Numbered from the stretch's first letter, positions 43,214 to 52,513 are shown. The stretch: DNA of 64,000 nucleotides from Micromonospora musae (GCF_003626635.1 NZ_RAZT01000009.1:1-64000); one strand, 5' to 3'. Notes: generated by a model from the sequence alone, not told the origin. Translations and numbers: made by a program.

Positions 43214-44271
43214 GCCTCACGGACACCGGTACGCCGGACGACCTCGCCGGTAGGCGCTCGTCCGGGGACGACCGCCGGCGCCCGGGATTCACCGAGCGGC
43301 TGCTCGCCGTACGCGAGCTGAGTCTGCTGCTCGCGCTCGGTGCGCTGGTCCTAGTCACCACGCTGCGCAACGACCGCTTCCTGAGTGGGCAGAGCGTCAA
43401 GGACCTGCTGCTGGGCTGCGCGATCCTGGTCATCCTCGCGGTCGGCCAGACCCTGGTGATCGTCACCCGCAACGTCGACCTCTCCGTCGGTTCGATCCTG
43501 GGTCTGGTCGCCTTCTGCACCGGGTCCCTCTTCCTCGCCGCTCCGGGCCTGCCGTGGCCGGTCGCGTTGCTGCTCGGGGTGGCGCTCGGCGCTCTCTGCG
43601 GGGCGGTGAACGGCGGGCTGATCGCGGTGGCGAAGGTCCCCGCGCTCGTCATCACGCTCGGCACCCTCTACGCGTTCCGCGGCATCGACTACTACTGGGC
43701 CGCCGGCCGGCAGATCAACGCCGCCGACATGCCCCGGTCGTTCCTGCGCCTGGGCAACCAGACGGTGCTCGGTGTGCCCGTGCTCTTCCTGATCGCGGTG
43801 GTCGTCGTCGCCGTGGTGGGCTACTACCTGCGCGCCTACCGCGGCGGACGGGAGCTCTACGCCATCGGTTCGGAGCCGGCCGCCGCCCGGCTCTCCGGCA
43901 TCCCCGTCGGTCGGCGCGTCTTCGCCGTCTTCGTGGCCAGCGGGGCGCTCGCCGGCCTCGCCGGCGTGCTCTACGCGGCCCGCTTCGGCACCCTCGACGC
44001 GGCCGCCGGAACGGGCCTGGAGCTTCAGGTCGTGGCGGCGGCCGTGGTGGGTGGGGTGGCCATCTTCGGCGGCAGCGGCAGCGCGTACGGGGCGGCGCTC
44101 GGCGCCGTCCTGCTCACCACGATCGGCAGTTCGCTGGCCGTCCTGCGCATCGACCCGTTCTGGCAGCAGGCCGTGGTCGGCGCGCTCATCCTCGCCGCCA
44201 TCGGCCTGGACCGGCTCCTGGCCCTGCGGACGGCGGCCCGGCTCAGAGGGAGAAGCGCACGTGGCGCATGA
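43210..44271 (+). CDS. rhaP: Rhamnose-type ABC importer permease 1
   Basis: 353 residues from the ATG at 43210; the in-frame extension upstream lies inside the 80-bp repeats and is not conserved. It is an RbsC-class permease with about ten membrane segments. Key segments are ILAVGQTLVIVTRNVDLSVGSILGL and the loop AIGSEPAAARLSGIPVGRRVFAVFVASG. It forms the channel with the second permease, whose gene overlaps its end by 11 bases. Two different permeases per importer is the known RhaP/RhaQ arrangement. Confidence 0.88.
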   Translation: MSLTDTGTPDDLAGRRSSGDDRRRPGFTERLLAVRELSLLLALGALVLVTTLRNDRFLSGQSVKDLLLGCAILVILAVGQTLVIVTRNVDLSVGSILGLVAFCTGSLFLAAPGLPWPVALLLGVALGALCGAVNGGLIAVAKVPALVITLGTLYAFRGIDYYWAAGRQINAADMPRSFLRLGNQTVLGVPVLFLIAVVVVAVVGYYLRAYRGGRELYAIGSEPAAARLSGIPVGRRVFAVFVASGALAGLAGVLYAARFGTLDAAAGTGLELQVVAAAVVGGVAIFGGSGSAYGAALGAVLLTTIGSSLAVLRIDPFWQQAVVGALILAAIGLDRLLALRTAARLRGRSARGA

Positions 44272-45325
44272 CAGCCTGTACGCCGCACCGCCGTCGGCCG
44301 GCACCGACACCGAGCAGACGGCGGGCCGCCTGACCGGGCTGCGTGCCGCGTTCGGTTCCTGGGACGCGGCCGTCGTGGCGGCGCTGGTGCTCGCCGTGCT
44401 GGTGGCCGGTGTGTCGGTGCAGAACTTCGCGACCGGCCGCAACGTCCAGTTCCTGCTGCTGGACCTGGTGCCGCTCGCCCTGCTGGCCCTGCCCATGACG
44501 TTGATCGTCGTCACCGGCGAGATCGACCTGTCGGTGGCGAGCACGGTGGGTCTGTGCAGCACCCTGATGGGGCAGCTCTGGCTCTCCAGCGGGCTGTCGC
44601 TGGAGCTGATCTGTGTGCTGGTGGTGCTGCTCGGCGGCGTGCTCGGCGCGGTCAACGGCCTTTTCGTCACCGGTTTCGGCCTGCCCTCGCTGGCGGTGAC
44701 CATCGGCACCCTCGCCCTCTACCGAGGGCTGTCGTTCGTCGTGCTCGGCGACCAGGCGGTGGCCGACTTCCCGGCGAGCTGGACCGCCGCCGCGGTGCGG
44801 AACATCCCCGGTACCCCGATCCCCGCCGCCGTCCTGCCGGTGCTGCTGCTGGCGCTGGTCTTCGGCGTCGTGCTGCACGCGACGACGACGGGGCGGGCAC
44901 TCTACGCGATGGGCAACAACGACCAGGCGGCCACCTTCGCCGGGGTCTCCGTGGCGCGGACGAAGTTCTGGCTCTTCGTGGCCTCCGGCGCGGTGTGCGG
45001 CCTGGTCGGCGTCTTCTGGACGCTGCGCTACGCCAGCGCCCGCGGTGACAACGCGACCGGGCTCGAACTCACCGTGGTGACCGCCGTGCTGCTCGGCGGC
45101 GTCTCGATCTTCGGCGGCCGGGGCGCGCTGCTCGGCGTGGTCGCCGGCGTCCTGCTGCTCGGCGTCCTGCGCAACGCGCTGCAGCTCGCCGACGTCGACG
45201 CGAACGCGTTGACGATCGTCACGGGCGCCCTGCTCATCGCCTCGGTCGTGCTGCCCAACGCGGTCGCGGACCTCCGTGCGCGGCTGCACCGTCGACGACA
45301 GCGCGCGAACCCCGTCGCGCCCTGA
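44261..45325 (+). CDS. rhaQ: Rhamnose-type ABC importer permease 2
   Basis: 354 residues from a GTG at 44261 with GAGGGAGAAG upstream inside the end of rhaP. RbsC-class permease with about ten membrane segments. LALPMTLIVVTGEIDLSVASTVGL and AMGNNDQAATFAGVSVARTKFWLFVASG are the conserved segments. It pairs with RhaP. The binding-protein gene follows after 31 bases. Confidence 0.88.
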   Translation: MAHDSLYAAPPSAGTDTEQTAGRLTGLRAAFGSWDAAVVAALVLAVLVAGVSVQNFATGRNVQFLLLDLVPLALLALPMTLIVVTGEIDLSVASTVGLCSTLMGQLWLSSGLSLELICVLVVLLGGVLGAVNGLFVTGFGLPSLAVTIGTLALYRGLSFVVLGDQAVADFPASWTAAAVRNIPGTPIPAAVLPVLLLALVFGVVLHATTTGRALYAMGNNDQAATFAGVSVARTKFWLFVASGAVCGLVGVFWTLRYASARGDNATGLELTVVTAVLLGGVSIFGGRGALLGVVAGVLLLGVLRNALQLADVDANALTIVTGALLIASVVLPNAVADLRARLHRRRQRANPVAP

Positions 45326-45356
45326 TTCCCCCACCACCAACCCCGGAAGGATATCG

Positions 45357-46442
45357 ATGTCCGCGCACCGCAGAGGTTTCCGATTCGGGGCCACCGGCCT
45401 CGCCCTCGCCGCCCTGCTGCTCAGCGCCACGGCCTGCGGCGGCACCACCCGGGAGAACTCCGGCGACGACTCCGGCGCCGGCAACCAGGCCAACGGCGCC
45501 GCCAATCCCGACGCGCAGCTCAAGGAGGGCCTCAAGATCGCCTTCCTGCCGAAGCAGGTGAACAACCCGTACTTCACCGTCTCCGACAACGGCGGCAAGA
45601 CGGCGGTCACCGAGATCAAGGGCGAGTTCAAGGAGGTCGGCCCCTCCGAGGCGAGCGCCTCCTCCCAGGTCAGCTACATCAACACGCTGTCCCAGCAGGG
45701 CATGGACGTGATCGTCACCTCGGCGAACGACCCGAACGCGATCTGCGGCGCGCTCAACCAGGCGAAGGCGGCCGGCGCCAAGATCGTGACCTTCGACTCG
45801 GACACCAAGCCCGAGTGCCGGCAGATCTTCGTCAACCAGGTGACCGCCGAGGGCATCGCCGAGAACCAGGTCAAGCTCATCTCGACGCAGATCGGCGGCG
45901 CGGGCGAGATCGCCATCCTCTCGGCCACCGCCAACGCGACCAACCAGAACGCCTGGATCGAGCTGATGAAGAAGGAGCTGGCGAAGCCCGAGTACAGCAA
46001 GATCAAGCTGGTCACCGTCGCATACGGCAACGACGACGACCAGAAGTCGTTCCAGGAGACCCAGGGTCTGCTGCAGTCGTACCCCAACCTCAAGGGCATC
46101 ATCTCGCCGACCACCGTCGGCGTCGCGGCCGCCGCCCGCTACCTGAGCGGCTCCCAGTACAAGGGCAAGGTCAAGCTGACCGGTCTGGGCACGCCGAACC
46201 AGATGCGCCAGTACGTCAAGGACGGCACCGTCGACGCCTTCGCCCTCTGGAACCCCGCCGACCTGGGCTACCTCGCGGCGTACGCGGGCGCCGCGCTGGC
46301 CTCCGGGCAGATCACCGGCGCCGAGGGGGAGAAGTTCACCGCCGGCAAGCTCGGCGAGTACACCGTCGGCACGGACGGCGTGGTGGTCCTCGGCCCACCC
46401 ACCGTCTTCGACAAGAACAACATCGACCAGTTCGACTTCTGA
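45357..46442 (+). CDS. rhaS: Rhamnose-binding lipoprotein of the ABC importer
   Basis: 361 residues, ATG with GGAAGGA upstream. The lipobox is in LLSATAC, followed by a Gly/Ser/Asn linker. The RbsB-like core opens KIAFLPKQVNNPYFTVSDNGGKTAV and contains VIVTSANDPNAICGALNQAKAAGAKIVTFDSD and KLTGLGTPNQMRQYVKDGTVDAFALWNPADLGYL, a pattern I associate with RhaS. It binds the sugar outside the membrane and delivers it to RhaP/RhaQ. A 14-bp stem hairpin follows its stop, which may stabilise the upstream message so that binding protein exceeds the downstream enzymes. Confidence 0.88.
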   Translation: MSAHRRGFRFGATGLALAALLLSATACGGTTRENSGDDSGAGNQANGAANPDAQLKEGLKIAFLPKQVNNPYFTVSDNGGKTAVTEIKGEFKEVGPSEASASSQVSYINTLSQQGMDVIVTSANDPNAICGALNQAKAAGAKIVTFDSDTKPECRQIFVNQVTAEGIAENQVKLISTQIGGAGEIAILSATANATNQNAWIELMKKELAKPEYSKIKLVTVAYGNDDDQKSFQETQGLLQSYPNLKGIISPTTVGVAAAARYLSGSQYKGKVKLTGLGTPNQMRQYVKDGTVDAFALWNPADLGYLAAYAGAALASGQITGAEGEKFTAGKLGEYTVGTDGVVVLGPPTVFDKNNIDQFDF

Positions 46443-46448
46443 GCGCCC

Positions 46449-46486
46449 GGTGGTGGTGCCGGTGCCCCGGCGCCGGCACCACCACC
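46449..46486 (+). terminator. Intercistronic hairpin between rhaS and rhaM
   Basis: GGTGGTGGTGCCGG (46449-46462) pairs perfectly with 46473-46486 around a 10-base loop, beginning seven bases after the rhaS stop. It has no T-run and lies inside the operon, so partial termination or 3'-end protection of the transporter message is more likely than full termination. Confidence 0.75.
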
Positions 46487-46506
46487 CGCGCGCCGACGGG
46501 AGAACC

Positions 46507-46860
46507 ATGCCGCGCGTCTGCTTCACCCTCCAGGTCGACCCGGAACGGCTGGCCGAGTACCGCGCCCGCCACGAACGGGTCTGGCCCGAGATGCTCACCG
46601 CGCTGGCGGAGTGCGGCTGGCACGACTACTCGCTCTTCCTCCGCGAGGACGGCCTGCTCGTCGGGTTCCTGGTGACCGACGACTTCGCGGCGGCCCAGGC
46701 CGCCATGCAGGCCCGCGACGTCAACGCCCGCTGGCAGGCGGAGATGGCGTCGTTCTTTCTCGACCTCGACCAGGACACCCCCGACCGCGCCATGCGGCCG
46801 CTGGACGAGGTCTTCAACCTTGCGGCTCAGCTCGCCGCGCAGACGGGAGAAACGCCATGA
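46507..46860 (+). CDS. rhaM: L-rhamnose mutarotase
   Basis: 117 residues, ATG with GGGAGAA upstream. The RhaM pattern is RVCFTLQVDPERLAEYRARHERVWPEML, with the catalytic His at exactly position 22, and CGWHDYSLFLREDGLLVGFL and MASFFLDLD complete the fold. It interconverts alpha and beta anomers of L-rhamnose to feed the isomerase. The stop overlaps the isomerase start (ATGA). A second protein of this family serves the fucose operon (54369-54704). Confidence 0.9.
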   Translation: MPRVCFTLQVDPERLAEYRARHERVWPEMLTALAECGWHDYSLFLREDGLLVGFLVTDDFAAAQAAMQARDVNARWQAEMASFFLDLDQDTPDRAMRPLDEVFNLAAQLAAQTGETP

Positions 46861-48038
46861 CCCACCCCGACGCGCCGACCCGTGCACGGGTCACGCAGGC
46901 CCTGCGCGCCCAGCGCATCGAGACCCCGTCCTGGGCGTACGCCAACTCCGGCACCCGTTTCAAGGTGTTCCCACAGGAGGGCGTGCCGCGTGACCCGTAC
47001 GAGAAGATCGCCGACGCGGCGATGGTGCACCGGCTCACCGGGGTGGCTCCCACCGTCGCGCTGCACATCCCGTGGGACCGCGTCGACGACTACGCGGACC
47101 TGGCCCGGTACGCGACGGAGCAGGGCGTGACGCTGGGCGCGATCAACGCCAACGTCTTCCAGGACAACGACTACCGGCTGGGCAGCGTCACCAATCCCGA
47201 CCCGGGAGTCCGGCGCAAGGCGATCGACCACCTGCTCGAGTGCGTCGACATCATGGACCGCACCGGCTCTCGGGACCTGAAGCTCTGGTTCTCCGACGGC
47301 ACCAACTATCCGGGGCAGGACGACATCCGGGCCCGGCAGGACCGGCTCGCCGCCGCGCTGCGCGAGGCGTACGACCGGCTCGGTGACGACCAGCGCCTGC
47401 TGCTGGAGTACAAGCTCTTCGAGCCGGCCTTCTACGCCACCGACGTACCCGACTGGGGCACCGCGTACGCGCACTGCCTGGAGCTCGGGCCGAAGGCGCA
47501 GGTGGTCATCGACACCGGCCACCACGCGCCCGGCACCAACATCGAGTTCATCGTGGCGTTCCTGCTGCGCGCCGGGAAGCTCGGCGGCTTCGACTTCAAC
47601 TCCCGCTTCTACGCCGACGACGACCTGATGGTCGGCGCCGCGGACCCGTTCCAGCTGTTCCGGATCATGCGCGAGATCGTGGGCGGTGACGCGCTGCGGC
47701 CGGAGGCCGGGATCGCGTTCATGCTCGACCAGTGCCACAACATCGAGCCGAAGATCCCGGCGATCATCCGCTCGGTGCTGAACGTGCAGGAGGCCACCGC
47801 CAAGGCGCTGCTGGTCGACGCCGACGCGCTGGCCGCCGCCCAACGCGCCGGTGACGTGCTCGGCGCGAACGCGGTGCTGATGGACGCGTACCACACCGAC
47901 GTCCGTCCCCTGCTGGCCGAGCTGCGGGCCGAAGCCGGCCTGGACCCCGACCCGATCGCCGCGTACGCCCGCTCCGGCTACTTCGAGCGCATCCGCACCG
48001 AGCGGGCCGGCGGGCAGCAGGCCGGCTGGGGCGCCTGA
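46857..48038 (+). CDS. rhaI: L-rhamnose isomerase
   Basis: 393 residues, ATG overlapping the mutarotase stop. A TIM-barrel sugar isomerase of the RhaI (Pseudomonas stutzeri) type. Metal-ligand regions are visible as LLLEYKLFEPAFY (Glu), VVIDTGHHAPGTNIEF (Asp, His) and GFDFNSRFYADDDL (Asp). FSDGTNYPGQ and MLDQCHNIEPK are further signatures. It converts L-rhamnose to L-rhamnulose with divalent metal. The N-terminal SWAYANSGTRFKVFPQEGVPRDPYEKIADAA is typical. Confidence 0.9.
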   Translation: MTHPDAPTRARVTQALRAQRIETPSWAYANSGTRFKVFPQEGVPRDPYEKIADAAMVHRLTGVAPTVALHIPWDRVDDYADLARYATEQGVTLGAINANVFQDNDYRLGSVTNPDPGVRRKAIDHLLECVDIMDRTGSRDLKLWFSDGTNYPGQDDIRARQDRLAAALREAYDRLGDDQRLLLEYKLFEPAFYATDVPDWGTAYAHCLELGPKAQVVIDTGHHAPGTNIEFIVAFLLRAGKLGGFDFNSRFYADDDLMVGAADPFQLFRIMREIVGGDALRPEAGIAFMLDQCHNIEPKIPAIIRSVLNVQEATAKALLVDADALAAAQRAGDVLGANAVLMDAYHTDVRPLLAELRAEAGLDPDPIAAYARSGYFERIRTERAGGQQAGWGA

Positions 48039-48069
48039 CCACCATCGAACGAACAGGGACGTGAGGACG

Positions 48070-50121
48070 ATGCACTCCGAGGTTGAGGCGCTGATCGCGC
48101 GGAGCAACCGGCTCGGCGCCGACCCGAGCACGACGAACTACGCCGGGGGCAACACCTCGGCCAAGGGCCGGGCCACCGACCCGGTCACCGGCGGCCCCGT
48201 CGAGCTGCTCTGGGTCAAGGGCTCCGGCGGCGACCTCGGGACGCTCACCGAGGCCGGTCTGGCCGTGCTGAGCCTGGACCGGCTGCGCGCCCTGGCCGAC
48301 GTCTACCCGGGCGATGCCGGCCCGGTCGATCCCGCGCGGGAGGACGAGATGGTCTCGCTACTGGATTACTGCCGGCACGGACCCGGTGGGGCGGCGCCGT
48401 CGATCGACACGGCGATGCACGGCCTTCTCGACGCGGCCCACGTGGACCACCTGCATCCGGACGCCGGCATCGCGATCGCCGCCGCCGCCGACGGGCCCGA
48501 GCTGACCAAGGAGATCTTCGGCGACCGGGTGCTCTGGGTGCCGTGGCGCCGACCCGGCTTCCAGCTCGGGCTCGACATCGCCGCCGTGGCGAGGGCCAAC
48601 CCGCAGGCGATCGGCGTGATCCTCGGCGGGCACGGCATCACCGCCTGGGGGGCGACCGGCGAGGAGTGCGAGCGGCGCTCCTTCGAGATCATCCGAACCG
48701 CGCAGGCGTACCTCGACGGGCACGGCCGGGCGGAGCCGTTCGGCCCGGTGATCGAGGGGTACGCGCCGCTGCCGCCGGACGAGCGCCGGGCCCGCGCGGC
48801 CGCCCTCGCGCCGGTCGTCCGGGGCCTCGCCTCGACCGACCGGCCCCAGGTCGGGCACTTCACCGAGAGCGACGTCGTGCTCGACTTCCTCGCCCGGGAG
48901 CGGCACCCCGCGCTCGCGGCGCTCGGTACCTCCTGCCCGGACCACTTCCTGCGTACCAAGGTGCGTCCGCTCGTGCTCGACCTGCCGCCCACCGCGCCGC
49001 TGCCCGAGACGGTCGCCCGGCTGCGGGAGCTGCACGCCGCCTACCGCGAGGAGTACCGGGCCTACTACCAGCGGCACGCCACCGCGCAGAGCCCGCCGAT
49101 GCGCGGCGCCGACCCGGCGATCGTCCTCGTGCCGGGGGTCGGCATGTTCAGCTTCGGCGCGAACAAGCAGACCGCCCGGGTCGCCGGGGAGTTCTACGTC
49201 AACGCCGTGAACGTCATGCGCGGCGCGGAGTCGGTGTCGCGGTACGCCCCGATCGACGAGGCGGAGAAGTTCCGCATCGAGTACTGGGCGCTGGAGGAGG
49301 CGAAGCTCAAGCGGCTGCCGAAGCCGAAGCCCCTCGCCACCCGCGTCGCCTTCGTCACCGGCGGCGGCTCCGGTATCGGCCGGGCGACCGCTCGGCGGCT
49401 CGCCGCCGAGGGCGCCTGCGTGGTGGTCGCTGACCGCGACGGCGCGGCGGCGGCCACCGTCGCCGCCGAGATCGGCGACGCCGACACGGCCGTCGCCGTC
49501 ACGGCCGACGTCACCGACGGCGCGGCCGTGGCCGCCGCGCTGCGCACGGCGGTGCTCGCCTTCGGCGGGGTGGACCTGGTCGTCAACAACGCCGGGCTCT
49601 CCATCTCCAAACCGTTGCTGGAGACGACCGAGGCGGATTGGGACCTGCAGCACGACGTGATGGCCAAGGGTTCGTTCCTGGTCTCGCGGGAGGCCGCGCA
49701 GATCATGACGGAGCAGGGGATGGGCGGTGACCTCGTCTACATCTCCAGCAAGAACTCGCTCTTCGCCGGCCCGAACAACGTCGCGTACGGCGCGGCGAAG
49801 GCCGACCAGGCGCACCAGGTACGCCTGCTCGCGGCCGAGCTCGGCGGGCACGGCATCCGGGTCAACGGCGTCAACCCCGACGGGGTGGTGCGCGGCTCCG
49901 GCATCTTCGCCGGCGGGTGGGGCGCCAAGCGCGCCGCCGTCTACGGGGTGCCGGAGGAGAAGCTCGGCGAGTTCTACGCGCAGCGCACCCTGCTCAAACG
50001 GGAGGTACTGCCGGAGCACGTCGCCAACGCGGTCTTCGTGCTCACCGCCGGCGAGCTGTCGCACACGACCGGATTGCACGTCCCGGTCGACGCCGGTGTC
50101 GCCGCGGCCTTTCTCCGCTGA
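48070..50121 (+). CDS. rhaEW: Bifunctional rhamnulose-1-phosphate aldolase / lactaldehyde dehydrogenase
   Basis: 683 residues taking the ATG at 48070; a GTG three codons earlier is possible. The N-terminal class II aldolase domain (about 1-400) has NYAGGNTSAKG, DHLHPDAGIAIAAA and GGHGITAWG. The C-terminal SDR domain has the NAD loop VTGGGSGIGRATARRL, NNAGLS, and the catalytic Y-x-x-x-K in YGAAKADQ. The aldolase splits L-rhamnulose-1-phosphate to DHAP and L-lactaldehyde, and the fused dehydrogenase acts on lactaldehyde. The fusion (named RhaEW in comparative studies) replaces separate RhaD and aldehyde dehydrogenase genes. Confidence 0.88.
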   Translation: MHSEVEALIARSNRLGADPSTTNYAGGNTSAKGRATDPVTGGPVELLWVKGSGGDLGTLTEAGLAVLSLDRLRALADVYPGDAGPVDPAREDEMVSLLDYCRHGPGGAAPSIDTAMHGLLDAAHVDHLHPDAGIAIAAAADGPELTKEIFGDRVLWVPWRRPGFQLGLDIAAVARANPQAIGVILGGHGITAWGATGEECERRSFEIIRTAQAYLDGHGRAEPFGPVIEGYAPLPPDERRARAAALAPVVRGLASTDRPQVGHFTESDVVLDFLARERHPALAALGTSCPDHFLRTKVRPLVLDLPPTAPLPETVARLRELHAAYREEYRAYYQRHATAQSPPMRGADPAIVLVPGVGMFSFGANKQTARVAGEFYVNAVNVMRGAESVSRYAPIDEAEKFRIEYWALEEAKLKRLPKPKPLATRVAFVTGGGSGIGRATARRLAAEGACVVVADRDGAAAATVAAEIGDADTAVAVTADVTDGAAVAAALRTAVLAFGGVDLVVNNAGLSISKPLLETTEADWDLQHDVMAKGSFLVSREAAQIMTEQGMGGDLVYISSKNSLFAGPNNVAYGAAKADQAHQVRLLAAELGGHGIRVNGVNPDGVVRGSGIFAGGWGAKRAAVYGVPEEKLGEFYAQRTLLKREVLPEHVANAVFVLTAGELSHTTGLHVPVDAGVAAAFLR

Positions 50122-50137
50122 CCCGGGGCGGTGCCGG

Positions 50138-50353
50138 ATGACGACGGAACAGGTGGTGGAGCCGGTGCTCGACGCGGAGGACCTGCGGCTGCTGCGCCTG
50201 CTGGCGACCGGGCTGCCGCTGGAGACCGTGGCCCGGCGGATGGGGCTCTCCGAGCGGACCGTACGCCGCCGGGTCCGGGCGGTCTGTGACCGGCTCGGCG
50301 TGGCCGCGCCGATCCAGGCGGTGGTGTGGGCGGCCCGGCGGGGACTGCTGTGA
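50138..50353 (+). CDS. Orphan 71-residue helix-turn-helix protein
   Basis: 71 residues, ATG at 50138, 16 bases after the aldolase gene. Almost the whole protein is one LuxR/GerE-type four-helix HTH (AEDLRLLRLLATGLPLETVARRMGLSERTVRRRVRAVCDRLGVAAPIQAVVWAARRGLL). There is no receiver, ATPase or ligand-binding domain. Its stop overlaps the rhamnulokinase start (GTGA), so it is made with the kinase. It may bind DNA as a dimer and fine-tune the operon. Its role is unknown. Confidence 0.75.
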   Translation: MTTEQVVEPVLDAEDLRLLRLLATGLPLETVARRMGLSERTVRRRVRAVCDRLGVAAPIQAVVWAARRGLL

Positions 50354-51777
50354 GCCTCCGCGTCGCCGCCGTGGACCTCGGCGCGTCCAGCGGCCGGGTG
50401 ATGGTCGGTCGCGTCGGCCCCGACGTCCTCGACCTCACCGAGGTGCACCGGTTCGCCAACGAGCCGGTGCGGCTGGCCGGCACCCTGCACTGGGACATCC
50501 TCGCCCTCGCCCGAGGGGTCCTCGACGGACTGCGCGCCGCCGGCCCGGTGACGAGCGTCGGTGTCGACTCCTGGGCCGTCGACTACGGACTCCTCGACGC
50601 CTCCGGCGCGCTGCTCGGGAATCCGGTGCACTACCGGGACTCGCGCACCGACGGCGTCGCCGAGCGGCTGGCGACGCGGCTCGGGCCCGAGCGGCTGTAC
50701 GCGACGACCGGGCTGCAGCAGCTGCCGTTCAACACGATCTACCAGCTCGCCGCCGCCCGCGGCACACCCCAGCTCGACGTCGCCCGGTGGCTGCTGCTGA
50801 TCCCGGACCTGGTGACGTACTGGCTCACCGGGGAGGTCGGCGCCGAGGTCACCAACGCCTCGACGACCCAGCTCTACGACGTGCGCCGGCGGGCCTGGGC
50901 CACCGACCTGATGGTCGACGCCGGGATCCGGCCGGAGCTCTTCCCGCCGCTGCGCGAGCCGGGCAGCCGGATCGCCCCGGTGCTACCCGCGCTGGGGCTG
51001 CCGGGTGAGCCCGAGGTCGTGGCGGTCGGCTCGCACGACACCGCGTCGGCGGTGGTGGGCGTGCCGGCGTCGGGGGAGAACTTCGCCTACATCTCCTGCG
51101 GCACCTGGTCGCTGGTGGGGGTCGAGCTCGACGCCCCGGTGCTCACCGAGGCGAGCCGGCGGGCGAACTTCACCAACGAGTCCGGCGTCGACGGCAGCAT
51201 CCGCTACCTGCGTAACGTGATGGGTCTCTGGCTGCTGCAGGAGTCGATGCGCGCCTGGGGCACGGCCGACCTTCCGGAGCTGCTGCGCCGGGCGGCCGAC
51301 GAGCCCGCGTTCCGGTCCGTGGTGGACCCCGACGACCCGGCGTTCCTGCCGCCCGGCGACATGCCGGCCCGCCTCGCGCAGGCCTGCCGGCGCGCCGGCG
51401 AACCCGTGCCCACCACACCGGCCGGCACCGTCCGGTGCATCCTCGACAGCCTGGCGCTGGCGCACCGCCGCGCGGTACGCCAGGCGCAGCAGCTCTCCGG
51501 TCGGCAGGTGGAGACCGTGCACGTCGTCGGGGGCGGCGCTCGTAACGCGCTGCTCTGCCAGCTGACGGCGGACGCCTGCGGGCTGCCCGTGCTCGCCGGC
51601 CCGGTGGAGGCGACCGCGTTCGGCAACGTGCTGGTGCAGGCGCGGACCGCCGGGGCCGTCGAGGGTGACCTGGCGGCGCTACGGGCGCTGCTGCGCGAGA
51701 CCCAGCAGGTGGTGCGGTACGAGCCGCGCGGGGCGCAGGCGGCGTGGCGGGCCGCCGAGGAGCGGCTGGGTGTTTGA
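50350..51777 (+). CDS. rhaB: L-rhamnulokinase (FGGY family)
   Basis: 475 residues from a GTG overlapping the HTH gene stop. The FGGY ATP/sugar fold opens AAVDLGASSGRVMVGRV, with SVGVDSWAVDYGLLD and VGSHDTASAVVGVP carrying the catalytic Asp region, then YISCGTWSLVGVEL and HVVGGGARNALLCQLTADACGLPVLAGPVEATAFGN. It phosphorylates L-rhamnulose to L-rhamnulose-1-phosphate for the aldolase. Last gene of the rhamnose operon; only 23 bases separate it from the convergent fucose regulator gene. Confidence 0.92.
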   Translation: MSLRVAAVDLGASSGRVMVGRVGPDVLDLTEVHRFANEPVRLAGTLHWDILALARGVLDGLRAAGPVTSVGVDSWAVDYGLLDASGALLGNPVHYRDSRTDGVAERLATRLGPERLYATTGLQQLPFNTIYQLAAARGTPQLDVARWLLLIPDLVTYWLTGEVGAEVTNASTTQLYDVRRRAWATDLMVDAGIRPELFPPLREPGSRIAPVLPALGLPGEPEVVAVGSHDTASAVVGVPASGENFAYISCGTWSLVGVELDAPVLTEASRRANFTNESGVDGSIRYLRNVMGLWLLQESMRAWGTADLPELLRRAADEPAFRSVVDPDDPAFLPPGDMPARLAQACRRAGEPVPTTPAGTVRCILDSLALAHRRAVRQAQQLSGRQVETVHVVGGGARNALLCQLTADACGLPVLAGPVEATAFGNVLVQARTAGAVEGDLAALRALLRETQQVVRYEPRGAQAAWRAAEERLGV

Positions 51778-51800
51778 CGCGCGGGCGTCGGGCCGGCCGG

Positions 51801-52472
51801 TCAGAGGACCCGGCGCAGCCACTCCTCGACGCCCGCGACGTGCACGGTGGCCCAGGAGCGGGCCAGGTCGGCCTGCCCGGAGGCGACCGCGTCCAGGATG
51901 GCGGCGTGCTGCTCCCGGGTCCTGGCGACGGCGCCCTCCTGGGTGAGGCCCCGCCACACCCGGGCGCGGGTGGTCGGGCCGGAGAGGCTGTCCAACAGCG
52001 ACGTGAGCACGTTGTTGCCCGCGCAGACGGAGATCAGCCGGTGGAACTCCAGGTCGTTGGCGACGAGCTCGTCGATGGTCGGGTCGTCGCCGAGCCCGTC
52101 GAGGACGGCGCGCAGCGCGGAGATGTCCTCAGCGGTCGCCCGCTGCGCGGCCAGCGCGGTCGCCCCCGGTTCGAGGATCCGCCGGACCTCGAGGAACTCC
52201 AGCACGGTGTCGTCGCGGTGGAAGTCGACGACGAAGCTCAGCGCGTCGAGCAGCAGGGCCGGGTCCAGGCTCGTCACGTACGTGCCGTCGCCCTGGCGTA
52301 CGTCGAGGACCCGGATGAGCGACAGGGCCTTGACGGCCTCGCGCAGCGAGTTGCGGGAGAGGCCGAGCCGTTCGGCCAGGTCGGGTTCGCGGGGCAGCCG
52401 GTCCCCGGGGCGCAACTCACCGGCGATGATCATCTGTTTGATCTTGTCGATCGCCTCGTCCGTGACAGCCAC
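51801..52472 (-). CDS. GntR/FadR-type regulator of the fucose genes
   Basis: 223 residues, GTG with GGAGGAG upstream. N-terminal GntR winged helix (DEAIDKIKQMIIAGELRPGDRLPREPDLAERLGLSRNSLREAVKALSLIRVLDVRQGDGTYV), then an FCD ligand domain (about 90-220) with the metal-binding His positions in ANDLEFHRLI and REQHAAILDAV. It is the last gene of the leftward fucose operon. Three palindromic sites of the AGACATCSGATGTCT type lie at fucose promoters and are its best candidate targets. The effector is probably fuconate or a later intermediate. Confidence 0.85.
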   Translation of the reverse strand: MAVTDEAIDKIKQMIIAGELRPGDRLPREPDLAERLGLSRNSLREAVKALSLIRVLDVRQGDGTYVTSLDPALLLDALSFVVDFHRDDTVLEFLEVRRILEPGATALAAQRATAEDISALRAVLDGLGDDPTIDELVANDLEFHRLISVCAGNNVLTSLLDSLSGPTTRARVWRGLTQEGAVARTREQHAAILDAVASGQADLARSWATVHVAGVEEWLRRVL

Positions 52473-52513
52473 GTTCTCCTCCGCCCTCTTCGCACCGCAG
52501 AGTATGGGACCGC

